A DNA stretch of 64,000 nt. It comes from DASQFQ01 sp963722815. Lineage in GTDB: Bacteria; Actinomycetota; Thermoleophilia; Solirubrobacterales; Solirubrobacteraceae. Position 1 is the stretch's first letter, and each line of letters starts with the position of its first letter. This document shows positions 11,817 through 20,851 of this stretch, piece by piece. Made by a program: the position numbers and the translations under genes. The notes below the pieces were generated by a model. It worked only from the letters and a program-made list of their open reading frames with translations. It had not been told where the DNA came from and did not search any database. The stretch lies in the NCBI GenBank assembly GCA_963722815.1, contig CAVROM010000009.1, forward strand, positions 476,027 through 540,026, given 5' to 3'.

Positions 11817-14175
11817 ATGGATCCGGAGAGTCCCACCCACTCGGCCGCCGTCGCCGAAGACAGCGAGTCGCGGGTCATCCCGCTGCGGCCCGAGTACGCC
11901 AACGGCGACGAGCCGCCGAGCGTCTCGCTCCGCATCCGCAAGCTGCGCGTCTTCGCGCTGCTGGCGGGCTTGGGCCTGCTCGCGATCGTCTCGACCGTGT
12001 TCGGGATGATGATGGCCGTCGCCTCCGACCTGCCGGAGCTGGAGGAGCCGTCGGCGACCAACTCGGTCATCGTCGACCGCCGCGGCGAGCCGCTCGGCCG
12101 CCTGACCGGCAACCAGAAGCGGATCCTGCTGAAGGAGACCCAGATCGCGCCGGTCATGAAGCACGCGATCATCGCGATCGAGGACAAGCGCTTCTACACC
12201 AACGACGGCGTCGACCTCCGCGGCATCGGCCGCGCGCTGTACGAGGACGTCCTCGCCAAGCAGGCGGTCCAGGGCGGATCGACGATCGCCCAGCAGTTCG
12301 TCAAGAACGCGCTCGCCGCCCAGGATCGGCGGACGCTTGTTCGTGAAGCTGCGCGAGGCCGCGCTGGCGTACCACATCACCCGCAAGTGGTCGAAGCAGA
12401 AGATCCTGCGCAACTACCTCAACTCGATCTACTTCGGCAACGGCGCCTACGGCATCGAGTCCGCCGCCCGCACCTACTTCGGCAGCCAGCACCCGGGCTG
12501 CGAGACCGACCGCGCCCGGCCCTGCGCCGCCCAGCTCGAGCCGCAGGAGGCGGCGCTGATCGCCGGCGTCGTCGCCTCGCCGAGCGCGTTCGACCCGATC
12601 GCCCATCCCGTCGCCGCCAAGCGGCGCCGCGACGAGGTGCTCGCGCGCATGCTCGAGCAGAAACTGATCGCGCGCGAGCAGTACGACGCCGCGATCGCGG
12701 AGCCGATCCCGCTGCGGCGCGAGATCCAGCCGCCGCGCGAGGAGACCAAGTACCCGTACTTCACCTCCTGGATCAAGCAGCAGGTCGTCGACCAGCTGGG
12801 CGGCGGCCAGACCGGCGCGCGCCAGGCGTTCGAGGGCGGCCTGACGATCCAGACCACGATCGACGGGCGCTTCCAGAAGGCGGCCGACGACGCGATCCGC
12901 GCCTGGCTGCCCTACACCGGCGGCCCGCGCGCCTCGCTGGTGGCGATCGACAACAAGACCGGCGAGGTCCGCGCGATGGTCGGCGGCGACGACTACAACA
13001 GCTCGCCCTTCAACCTCGCGACCCAGGGCCAGCGCCAGCCGGGCTCGGCCTTCAAGCCGTTCGTGCTCGCGGAGGCGCTCACGCGCGGCACGTCCCCCAC
13101 CTCGCTGTGGTCGTCGCGCAAGAAGGTCTTCGACGTCCCGCACTCGTCCGAGAAGTTCACGGTCGAGAACTACAGCGACGCCTACGCGGGCGTGACGACG
13201 CTGGCCAACGCAACCGTCACCTCCGACAACTCGGTGTACGCCGAGCTCGGGATCAAGACCGGGACCAAGAAGATCGCCCGGCTCGCGCGGCGGATGGGCA
13301 TCCGCACGCCGGTCTCCCACAACTGGGCGATGACGCTGGGCGGCCTCAAGCAGGGCGTGACCCCGCTCGACATGGCGCACGCGTACCAGACGTTCGCGCG
13401 CAAGGGCAAGCTCGTCTATGGCACGCTCAGCCCCGGCAGGCTCGGCAGGAAGCGGCCGGTGCCCGGCCCGGTCGGGATCCGCGCGATCCGGCGCAAGGAG
13501 GACGACAAGCTCAAGGCCATCGAGCTGCCGAACGGCGAGCCGGCCCGCAACAAGGTCGAGACGCACCGCGTGCTCGACGAGAGCGTGGCCAACACCGTCG
13601 ACACGATCCTGCAGGGCGTCGTGAAGAACGGCACCGGCAAGCGCGCGCTGCTCGACCCCCGCATCCCGGTGGCCGGCAAGACCGGCACGACCGAGAACTA
13701 CGGCGACGCCTGGTTCGTGGGCTTCACGCCCGAGTACACGGTCGCGGTCTGGGTCGGCTACCCGAAGAAGTTCCAGCCGATGAAGACCGAGTTCCAGGGC
13801 GAGCCGGTGGCCGGCGGCACCTTCCCGGCCAGCATCTGGAAGACCTTCATGGAGGCCGTGATCAAGATCGATCCGCCGCCGGAGCTCAAGGAGAAGGACG
13901 CGGAGACGGTCACCCCGGGCGCGACCGTGGTTCCGGGCGCCGCGGCCACGCCCGCCCCCGCCGCCCCGAAGACGCCGCATACCGAGACTCCGCAGACCCA
14001 GGGCGGCGGCACCGACGGCGGGACGACCTCACCGAAGCAGCCCGACAACCCGACGCCGAAGCAGCCGACCAACCCCCAGCCGGCCGCGCCGGCGCCGACC
14101 GCGCCGCCCTCGAACAGTGGCGGGACGCAGCCCTCGGGCGGCACCGGCGCGGCGCCGCCCAGCGGCCAGGGCTAG
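11817..14175 (+). CDS. Class A penicillin-binding protein (one apparent frameshift)
   Basis: Bifunctional peptidoglycan glycosyltransferase/transpeptidase of about 785 residues, anchored in the membrane. A cytosolic N terminus is followed by one membrane segment (about 41-66). The GT51 domain has IEDKRFYTNDGVDLRGIGRA and QGGSTIAQQFVKNAL, continuing after the break as REAALAYHITRKWSKQKILRNYLNSIYFGNGAYGIESAA. The transpeptidase domain shows the catalytic serine in QPGSAFKPF (SxxK), SDNSVYAEL (SxN) and KTGTTENYGDAWFVG (KTG). A Pro/Thr/Gln-rich tail of about 90 residues is probably extracellular. The break near 12340 is one extra T. A hydrophilic start at 11817 is chosen from MDPESPTHSAAVAED. Its TAG stop shares CTAG with mpg. 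Confidence 0.93.
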
Positions 14176-14768
14176 ACGCGCGGGGCCAGCGTGTCCCGCA
14201 GCCCCTTCGGCCACGGCCGGCTGACCGAGCGCGAGCCGGCCGCGCAGAACCGCCACGGCAGCTCGGCCGCCTTGGTGATGCCGATGCGCGGGCCGACGAG
14301 CAGCTCCGGCGACTCCCAGCCGGGCCGCGGCGGCTCGATCGCGATCGGGCCGCCGAGCAGGTCGGAGCCGTTGAGGTCGAGCTCGATGTCGAGCGCCTGC
14401 GTCAGCTTGCCCGGGCCGTTGCAGAGGTCCTCCGTCCGTGGCACGCCGCGCCGCTCGCGCATCAGGTCGAGCCCCTCGAATGGCTCCAGCGCGCGGATCA
14501 GCACCGCGGCGCCGACGCCCTCGGCCTCGGTGACGGCGTTGAACAGGGCGTGGATCCCGTAGGAGCGGTAGACGTAGGCGCGCGCCGGCGCGCCGAACAG
14601 GATGTGCGTGCGGCCGGTGAGCCCGACGTGCGCGTGGCAGGCGGGCTCGGACTCGTGGTAGGCCTCGGTCTCCACGATCACGCCGGCGGTCTCGCCGTGG
14701 CGCAGGATGCAGCCGACCAGAGCCTGGGCGACCTCGACGACGCCGCGCTCGTAGAACGCGCGGTTCAC
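14172..14768 (-). CDS. mpg: 3-methyladenine DNA glycosylase (MPG/AAG family)
   Basis: A 198-residue monofunctional alkylpurine glycosylase for base-excision repair. ALVGCILRHGETAGVIVETEAYHESEPACHAHVGLTGRTHILFG holds the catalytic Glu (ETEAY) and the intercalation region; YVYRSYGIHALFNAVTE and CNGPGKLTQAL are also family blocks. The length is typical. The GTG start at 14768 overlaps the argH stop as GTGA, making it the last gene of the leuB-ilvE-cimA-degT-argH run. Its TAG stop is encoded by the same CTAG as the PBP stop. A repair gene in an amino-acid operon is probably carried by transcriptional coupling only. Confidence 0.9.
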   Translation of the reverse strand: MNRAFYERGVVEVAQALVGCILRHGETAGVIVETEAYHESEPACHAHVGLTGRTHILFGAPARAYVYRSYGIHALFNAVTEAEGVGAAVLIRALEPFEGLDLMRERRGVPRTEDLCNGPGKLTQALDIELDLNGSDLLGGPIAIEPPRPGWESPELLVGPRIGITKAAELPWRFCAAGSRSVSRPWPKGLRDTLAPRV

Positions 14769-16123
14769 CCGAGGTCGGCCCGCGCGCGCTCCAGCTGCTC
14801 CTGCACGCGTGGCAGGGCGGTGCCGCCCTCGGAGACCTTGGACTCGAGCCACGCGCGCTGGGAGAGGAGCTCGTAGAACTCGTCGTCGAGCTCGGGCGAG
14901 TGGGCCGCGAGCTCCTCCCGCGACAGCTCGGAGAGCGACTTGCCGGCGGCGAGCGTGTCGCGCACGAGGGCCGCGACGATCCCGTGGGACTGGCGGAACG
15001 GCACGCCGCGCCGGACCAGCAGGTCGGCGACATCGGTGGCGGCGATCAGCTCGTCGGCGGCCGCGGCGGCGAGCCGCTCGCGGTCGAAGGCGATCCCGCC
15101 CAGCATCCCGGTGGCGGCCGCGAGCGACAGCTCGAGCGTGTCGACCGCGTCGAACAGGTGCTCCTTGTCTTCCTGCAGGTCCTTGTTGTAGGTCAGCGGG
15201 AGGCCGTGCATGACCCCGTGGAGCCCGGTCAGGTGGGCGACGATGCGCGGCGCCTTCGCACGCAGCAGCTCGGCTGCGTCGGGGTTCTTCTTCTGCGGCA
15301 TGATCGACGAGCCCGACGCCCACGCGTCGGCGACCTCGGCGAAGCCGAACTCCTCGCTCGACCACAGCACGAGCTCCGCCCCGAGGCGCGAGAGGTGGGT
15401 CGCGCAGATCGCCGCGGCGCCCAGGTAGTCGAGCACGAAGTCGCGGTTGGAGACGGCGTCGATCGAGTTCGGCGCGACCCGCGCGAAGCCGAGCTGGGAG
15501 GCGAGCAGCCCGCGGTCGGTGGCGAAGTTCACCCCTGCCAGCGCGCCGGCGCCGAGCGGCAGCTCCTCGGTCGCCTCGCGCACGAACGCGAAGCGCTTCG
15601 CGTCGCGGCCGAGCATCCAGAAGTACGCGAGCAGGTGGTGCGAGAGATAGACCGGCTGGGCGCGCTGCAGGTGCGTGTAGCCGGGCATCGCCCAGTCGAG
15701 GTGGCGCTCGGCGAGCTCGAGCAGCGCGCGCCGCAGCCCGCCGATCCCGGCCAGCGCCGCATCTGCATGCGCACGCGTGAACAGCACGAGGTCGGTGGCG
15801 ACCTGGTCGTTGCGCGAGCGCGCGGTGTGGAGCTTGCCGCCGACGGGGCCGACCAGGTCGGTCAGGCGCCGCTCGACCGCCATGTGGATGTCGACGTCGT
15901 CGGGCTCGAACGGGAACGTGCCGGCGTCGAGCTCCTCCGCCACCTGGTCGAGCCCGCCCAGCAGGGCGTCGCGCTCGTCCTCGCCGATGATCCCGGCCGC
16001 CGCGAGCATCGTCGCGTGCGCGCGGGATTGCGCTACGTCGTGGGGCCCGAGCCGCCGGTCGTAGGAGATCGACGAGTCGAGCCGGCGGAAGACGGGATCG
16101 TTCGGCTCGCTGAAGCGCGACAT
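14765..16123 (-). CDS. argH: Argininosuccinate lyase
   Basis: A 452-residue protein that splits argininosuccinate into arginine and fumarate, the last step of arginine synthesis. The superfamily signature GSSIMPQKKNP is at residues 271-281 and holds the catalytic serine loop. HTARSRNDQVATDL (about 99-112) binds substrate. The N terminus MSRFSEPNDPVFRRLDSSISYDRRL is typical of the family though it lacks the longer start of some homologues. The fold is a homotetramer in the cytosol. ATG at 16123 is 1 nt after the degT stop, so it is translationally close to the genes upstream. No argG is in the window. Confidence 0.95.
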   Translation of the reverse strand: MSRFSEPNDPVFRRLDSSISYDRRLGPHDVAQSRAHATMLAAAGIIGEDERDALLGGLDQVAEELDAGTFPFEPDDVDIHMAVERRLTDLVGPVGGKLHTARSRNDQVATDLVLFTRAHADAALAGIGGLRRALLELAERHLDWAMPGYTHLQRAQPVYLSHHLLAYFWMLGRDAKRFAFVREATEELPLGAGALAGVNFATDRGLLASQLGFARVAPNSIDAVSNRDFVLDYLGAAAICATHLSRLGAELVLWSSEEFGFAEVADAWASGSSIMPQKKNPDAAELLRAKAPRIVAHLTGLHGVMHGLPLTYNKDLQEDKEHLFDAVDTLELSLAAATGMLGGIAFDRERLAAAAADELIAATDVADLLVRRGVPFRQSHGIVAALVRDTLAAGKSLSELSREELAAHSPELDDEFYELLSQRAWLESKVSEGGTALPRVQEQLERARADLG

Positions 16124-16124
16124 G

Positions 16125-17252
16125 TCAGCCCAGCACGCGGCCGAGCGCCTCGGCGACCCGCGCGACCTGGCCCTCGCCGAGCTGGGGGAAGAACGGCAGC
16201 GCGACCGAACGGGCGGCGATGTCCTCGCAGACCGGGAACTCGCCGGGCCGGTGGCCGAAGCGCTCGCGGTAGAACGACATCAGGTGGATGGCGGGCAGGT
16301 ACGGCTTGCTCTGCACGCCGAGCTCGCGCAGCGCGAGGATCGCCGGGTCGCGCTCGACCCCGTGCGGGAGCTGGACCACGTAGACGAACCAGCCGCGGCG
16401 GTCGCCGCCCTCGTCGGGGCACGGCAGCCCGAGGCCACGGTCCGTGGCGAGCTCGCCAAGCGCCTCGCGGTACCAGCCGGCCACGCGGGCGCGGTCGGCG
16501 AGCATGCCGTCGAGCCGCTCGAGCTGGGCGAGGCCGATCGCGCACGCCACGTCGGAGAGGCGGTAGTTGAAGCCGAGCCGGTCGTGGTCGAGCCAGCCCA
16601 TGTCGGGCGCGCGGCCCTGGTTGCGCTCGGAGTCGATCGTGATCTTGTGCGCGTCGGAGCCGAGCGTGACCATCCCGCCCTCGCCGGTGGTCAGCTGCTT
16701 GTTGGCGTAGAAGCCGAACACCGCGGGGTGGCCGCGCCCGCCCACCGGCACGCCGTCGGCGTGCACCGCGCCGAGCGCCTCGCAGGCGTCCTCCACGATC
16801 GGGAGCGCAAATTGCTCGAAAACGGGGACGTCCGCCGGGTAGCCGAAGATGTGCACGGGTAGCACCGCGGTAGTGCGGTCGGTGATCGCCGCGGCGGCGG
16901 CCTCCGGGTCGAGGTTGAGCGTCCTGGGGTCGATGTCGGCGAACACCGGCCGTGCCCGTTCGTAGGCGATCACGTTCGCGCTCGCGACGAACGAGAACGG
17001 CGAGGTGACGACCTCGTCTCCGTCGGAGACGCCGACCGCCCGCAGCGCCAGGTGCAGGCCGGCGGTGCCGGACGAGACGGCGCTGGCGTGGCGAGCGCCG
17101 AGGCGTGCGGCGAACGCCTCCTCGAAGGCGGGCAGCCGCGGGCCGAGCGAGAGCTGGCCGGAGCGGAGGACCTCGACCACGGCGTCCTCCTCGGCGGCAC
17201 CGAGAACCGGGCGGGCGAGCGGGATTTCGTCGGTGGCCGGGTCGGCGCTCAC
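16125..17252 (-). CDS. DegT/DnrJ/EryC1/StrS-family aminotransferase
   Basis: A 375-residue PLP-dependent fold-type I enzyme. The internal aldimine lysine is K185 in FGFYANKQLTTGEGG. IVEDACEALGA (about 152-162) supplies the Asp that holds the PLP pyridine nitrogen, and SSGTAGLHLALRA binds the phosphate. This family transfers an amino group to keto-sugars for cell-surface polysaccharide or glycosylated products. No sugar genes are nearby, so the substrate is unknown and a role tied to amino acid metabolism cannot be excluded. The GTG start at 17252 overlaps the cimA stop as GTGA. Confidence 0.9.
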   Translation of the reverse strand: MSADPATDEIPLARPVLGAAEEDAVVEVLRSGQLSLGPRLPAFEEAFAARLGARHASAVSSGTAGLHLALRAVGVSDGDEVVTSPFSFVASANVIAYERARPVFADIDPRTLNLDPEAAAAAITDRTTAVLPVHIFGYPADVPVFEQFALPIVEDACEALGAVHADGVPVGGRGHPAVFGFYANKQLTTGEGGMVTLGSDAHKITIDSERNQGRAPDMGWLDHDRLGFNYRLSDVACAIGLAQLERLDGMLADRARVAGWYREALGELATDRGLGLPCPDEGGDRRGWFVYVVQLPHGVERDPAILALRELGVQSKPYLPAIHLMSFYRERFGHRPGEFPVCEDIAARSVALPFFPQLGEGQVARVAEALGRVLG

Positions 17253-18835
17253 GCGGGCCGCCGCTCCGCGCTCCCCCGGCGGTGCCCTTCGCGCCCGGGG
17301 AGCATGCCCGCCTCGAGCGAGTCGACGAGCGCGTCCCAGCTCGCCTCGATCACGTTCTCGTGGACGCCGATCGCGCCCCACGTGTCGACGCCGTCGGAGG
17401 CGTCGAGCAGCACGCGGGTCACGGCGCCCGTCGCCTTCCACTCGTCGAGGATGCGGACCTTGTAGTTGACGAGCTTGATGTCGCGCAGGTGCGGATAGGT
17501 CTCGGAGATCGCCTCGCGCAGCGCGGTGTCCAGCGCGTTGACGGGGCCGTTGCCCTCGGCGGTGCGGACGTACCGCTCACCGTCGACCCAGATCTTGATC
17601 GTGGCCTCGGTCTGGACCTTGCCGTCCTCGCGCTTCTCGGCCATCACGCGCCACGACTCGAGCTGGAAGAGCGGCTGGTACTCGCCGGTCTCGCGCCGGA
17701 TCAGCAAGTCGAAGGAGCCGTCGGCGGCCTCGAACTGGAAGCCGCGGTGCTCCAGCTCTTTGACCCTCTCGACCACCCGCGAGGCGGCGGCGTCGTCGAT
17801 CGTGACACCCGCCTGCTCGGCGCGCGAGAGCACGGTCCCGCGGCCGGAGAGCTCCGAGATCAGCACCTCGCGCGAGTTGCCGACGGCGGCGGGGTCGATG
17901 TGCTCGAACGTCGCGGGGTCGGCGTTGACGCCCGCCACGTGCAGCCCGCCCTTGTGCGCGAAGGCGTTCTTGCCCACGTAGGGCTGGTCGGGGTCGGGGA
18001 CGAAGTTGAGGAGCTCGTCGAGGAAGTGCGCGGCCTCGGTCAGCCCGGTCAGCGACGGCAGGCACTCCTGGCCCATCTTGAGCTGGAGGTTCGGGACGAT
18101 GGAGACGAGGTTGGCGTTGCCGCAGCGCTCGCCGTAGCCGTTCATCGTGCCCTGCACCATCGTCGCCCCCGCGCGCACGCCGGCGAGCGAGTTGGCGACA
18201 CCCACGCCCGCATCGTCGTGGCAGTGGATGCCGACCTCGCAGCCGACCTCCGCCACCACCGCCGCGGTCGCCGCCTCGATCGCGTCGGGCAGCGTCGCGC
18301 CGTTGGTGTCGCACAGCGTCACGTAGGCGGCGCCCGCCTCCGCCGCCGCCTGCACGCAGCGCAGCGCGTAGGCCCGGTCGTCCGCCCAGCCGTCGAAGAA
18401 GTGCTCGGCGTCGTAGACGACGGTCTTGCCCTCCCCCACCAGGAAGGCGACCGACTCGCCGATCATGCGCAGGTTCTCGTCGCGGTCGACCTTCACGACC
18501 TTCTCGAGGTGCAGCCCCCACGTCTTGCCGACCAGCGTGCAGACCGGCGCGAAGGAGGCGGCGAGGCCGCGGAGGGCGGGGTCGTCGGCGGCGGAGGTGT
18601 CCCGGCGGCGGGTCATGCCGAACGCCGCCACCTGCGCACGCAGGCCGGCGGTCTCGAGCCGCGCGAACAGCTCCGCCTCCTTCGGGTTCGAGGCCGGGAA
18701 GCCCGCCTCGATCATCGGCACGCCGAGGTCGTCGAGGAGGTGCGCGACGCGGAGCTTCTCCTCGACGGACAGCGACATCCCCTCCCCCTGCATGCCGTCG
18801 CGGAGGGTGCAGTCGTAGACGAGGATCTGGCTCAC
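17249..18835 (-). CDS. cimA: (R)-citramalate synthase
   Basis: A 528-residue HMGL-like enzyme joining acetyl-CoA and pyruvate to citramalate, the first step of the threonine-independent isoleucine route. YDCTLRDGMQGEGMSLSVEEKL, GIHCHDDAGVGVANSLAGV (metal-binding HCHDD) and NAFAHKGGLHVAGV are family motifs. The GMQGEG loop replaces GEQSPG of leuA (35051-36628), which separates CimA (TIGR00977 type) from isopropylmalate synthase. A C-terminal LeuA-type regulatory domain (about 400-520) is present. LeuB, LeuC and LeuD in this window can process its product. The GTG start overlaps the ilvE stop as GTGA. Confidence 0.9.
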   Translation of the reverse strand: MSQILVYDCTLRDGMQGEGMSLSVEEKLRVAHLLDDLGVPMIEAGFPASNPKEAELFARLETAGLRAQVAAFGMTRRRDTSAADDPALRGLAASFAPVCTLVGKTWGLHLEKVVKVDRDENLRMIGESVAFLVGEGKTVVYDAEHFFDGWADDRAYALRCVQAAAEAGAAYVTLCDTNGATLPDAIEAATAAVVAEVGCEVGIHCHDDAGVGVANSLAGVRAGATMVQGTMNGYGERCGNANLVSIVPNLQLKMGQECLPSLTGLTEAAHFLDELLNFVPDPDQPYVGKNAFAHKGGLHVAGVNADPATFEHIDPAAVGNSREVLISELSGRGTVLSRAEQAGVTIDDAAASRVVERVKELEHRGFQFEAADGSFDLLIRRETGEYQPLFQLESWRVMAEKREDGKVQTEATIKIWVDGERYVRTAEGNGPVNALDTALREAISETYPHLRDIKLVNYKVRILDEWKATGAVTRVLLDASDGVDTWGAIGVHENVIEASWDALVDSLEAGMLPGREGHRRGSAERRPA

Positions 18836-19773
18836 GGAGTCGGCGCGGGCACGGGCACCACGTCGTTCCAGTCGGCGTAGCGCTCCGCCCGGCCGTGCAG
18901 CGCGTCCTCGAAGACGTTCTGGACCGCGCGCGTGATCTCGCCCGGCTCGCCCGTGCCGACGGGCCGGTCGTCGACCTCGCGCACCGGCGTCAGCTCGGCC
19001 GCGGTGCCGGTCATGAAGATCTCGTCGGCGAGGTAGAGCTCGTCGCGGGCGACCTGGCGCTCCTGCAGCTCGAAGCCGAGGTCGCGCGCGATCTGGATCG
19101 CCGCCGCCCGGTTGATGCCGCCGAGCACGCCGGACAGGTAGGTCGGCGTGGCGATGATCCCGTCCTTGACGATGAACAGGTTCTCGCCGGTGCCCTCGCA
19201 GACGTAGCCGTGGATGTCGAGGAGGATCGCCTCCTCGTAGCCGGCCTTGTCGGCCTCGATCTTGGCGAGCACCGAGTTGAGGTACTGGCCGGTCGCCTTG
19301 GCCGCCGGGATGACGACGTCGTTGGGCAGCCGCCGCCACGAGGAGACGCGGGCGCGGACGCCGTTCTGCTTGCCCTCGTCGCCGAGGTAGGAGCCCCACT
19401 CCCAGACCGCGATCGAGACCTCGACCGGGCAGTCGAGCGGGTACAGGCCCATCGGCCCAGCGCCGCGGAACACGATCGGGCGGATGTAGCACTCCTTGAA
19501 CCCGTTGCGCTGGATCGTCTCGTGCGTGGCCGCGCGGATCTCCTCGCGCGTGTACGGGATATCCATCAGGTACATGCCGGCCGAGCGGAACAGCCGCTCG
19601 ATGTGGTCCTGGTGGCGGAAGATCGCGGTCCCGCGCGAGGTCTCGTAGGCGCGGATGCCCTCGAAGACGCCGGTCCCGTAGTGCAGGGCGTGCGTGAGTA
19701 CGTGCACCTTCGCGTCCTCGTACGGCACGAATTCGCCGTTCATCCAGATGAGGCTCGCTTGGGGCACGTTCAC
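18832..19773 (-). CDS. ilvE: Branched-chain amino acid aminotransferase
   Basis: A 313-residue fold-type IV PLP enzyme that makes Leu, Ile and Val from their keto acids with glutamate. The catalytic lysine is K159 in IPAAKATGQYLNS. HALHYGTGVFEGIRAY near the N terminus, YIRPIVFRGAGPMGL, and CEGTGENLFIVKDG bind PLP and substrate. The length is typical. The GTG start at 19773 overlaps the leuB stop as GTGA, so the operon supplies the second and last steps of branched-chain synthesis together. Confidence 0.95.
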   Translation of the reverse strand: MNVPQASLIWMNGEFVPYEDAKVHVLTHALHYGTGVFEGIRAYETSRGTAIFRHQDHIERLFRSAGMYLMDIPYTREEIRAATHETIQRNGFKECYIRPIVFRGAGPMGLYPLDCPVEVSIAVWEWGSYLGDEGKQNGVRARVSSWRRLPNDVVIPAAKATGQYLNSVLAKIEADKAGYEEAILLDIHGYVCEGTGENLFIVKDGIIATPTYLSGVLGGINRAAAIQIARDLGFELQERQVARDELYLADEIFMTGTAAELTPVREVDDRPVGTGEPGEITRAVQNVFEDALHGRAERYADWNDVVPVPAPTP

Positions 19774-20831
19774 AGCTCCTTCAGGACCGCCTCGGTGGCC
19801 TCGGCGGTCGTCGCGCTTCCACCCAGGTCCGCGGTTCGCAGTCCGCGCGCAAGGGCCTTGTCGACTGCCGATTCTACGGAAGCGGCGGCCTCCTCCCGGG
19901 AAAATCCGTGGCGCAGCATGAGCGCCGCCGAGAGGATCATCGCCAGCGGGTTGGCCTTGCCGCTGCCCGCGATGTCCGGCGCCGAGCCGTGGACGGGCTC
20001 GAAGAGCCCGGGGGTGTGGCCGCCTGTGCCCGCCGACGAAGTCGGCTGGGTATCCCCGCCCAGCGAGGCGCTCGGGAGCATCCCGAGCGAGCCGGTGAGC
20101 ATCGCCGCCTCGTCGCTGAGGATGTCGCCGAACATGTTCTCGGTGAGGATCACGTCGAAGTGGCGCGGGGCGGCGACAAGCTTCATCGCGCACGAGTCGA
20201 CGAGCTGGTGCTCGAGCTCGACGTTGGGGAACTCCTCGGAGTGCACGCGCGTGACGACCTCGCGCCACAGCCGGCTCGTCTCCAGCACGTTCATCTTGTC
20301 GACGCTCGTCACCCGCGAGCGGGCGGCCTCGAACGCGGTGCGGGCGATTCGTTCGATCTCGGGCACCGTGTACTCGCACAGGTCGGACGCGCGGGTATCG
20401 CTGCGCTCCTTCGCGCCGAAGTAGATCCCGCCGGTGAGCTCGCGCACGACGAGCAGGTCGGTGCCCTCGATCAGCTCGCGCTTGAGCGGGCTGGCGTCGA
20501 GCAGCGCGGCGATCGGCCGCACCGGGCGCAGGTTCGCGTACAGCCCGAGGCCCTTGCGCAGGCCGAGCAGCCCCTGCTCCGGCCGCGGGGCGTTCGGATC
20601 CGTCGAGTCCCACTTCGGCCCCCCGACGGCCGCGAGCAGCACGGCGTCGGCGCCCTGGCAGGCGGCGAGCGTCTCGTCGGTCAGCGCCGTGCCGTGGGCG
20701 TCGATCGACGCGCCGCCGAACGCGTGCTCCTCGTACTCCAGGTCGTCCGCGACGACGCGCAGGACCTCGAGCGCCGAGGCCAGCACCTCGGGCCCGATCC
20801 CGTCGCCGGGGAGCGTGATGATCCGCGCCAT
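19770..20831 (-). CDS. leuB: 3-isopropylmalate dehydrogenase
   Basis: A 353-residue NAD-dependent oxidative decarboxylase acting on 3-isopropylmalate (and on 3-methylmalate from citramalate). Motifs: LPGDGIGPEV at the start, ELTGGIYFG with the diagnostic leuB loop, VDKMNVLETSRLWREVV (catalytic Lys), DVILTENMFGDILSDEAAMLTGSLGMLPSASLG, and EPVHGSAPDIAGSGKANPLAMILSAALML. First gene of the operon. ATG at 20831 is 9 nt after TAGGCT (20846-20841), a near-leaderless promoter. A related paralogue is at 1053-2156. Confidence 0.95.
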   Translation of the reverse strand: MARIITLPGDGIGPEVLASALEVLRVVADDLEYEEHAFGGASIDAHGTALTDETLAACQGADAVLLAAVGGPKWDSTDPNAPRPEQGLLGLRKGLGLYANLRPVRPIAALLDASPLKRELIEGTDLLVVRELTGGIYFGAKERSDTRASDLCEYTVPEIERIARTAFEAARSRVTSVDKMNVLETSRLWREVVTRVHSEEFPNVELEHQLVDSCAMKLVAAPRHFDVILTENMFGDILSDEAAMLTGSLGMLPSASLGGDTQPTSSAGTGGHTPGLFEPVHGSAPDIAGSGKANPLAMILSAALMLRHGFSREEAAASVESAVDKALARGLRTADLGGSATTAEATEAVLKEL

Positions 20832-20851
20832 GGGCGCGGCAGCCTAGTCGA

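Noticed and set aside
10746..14876. A plus-strand open frame of more than 1,300 codons
   Set aside because: High GC keeps wrong frames open. It runs antisense to tyrS and in the wrong frame through most of the PBP; only the segment from 11817 to about 12340 is real PBP N terminus.
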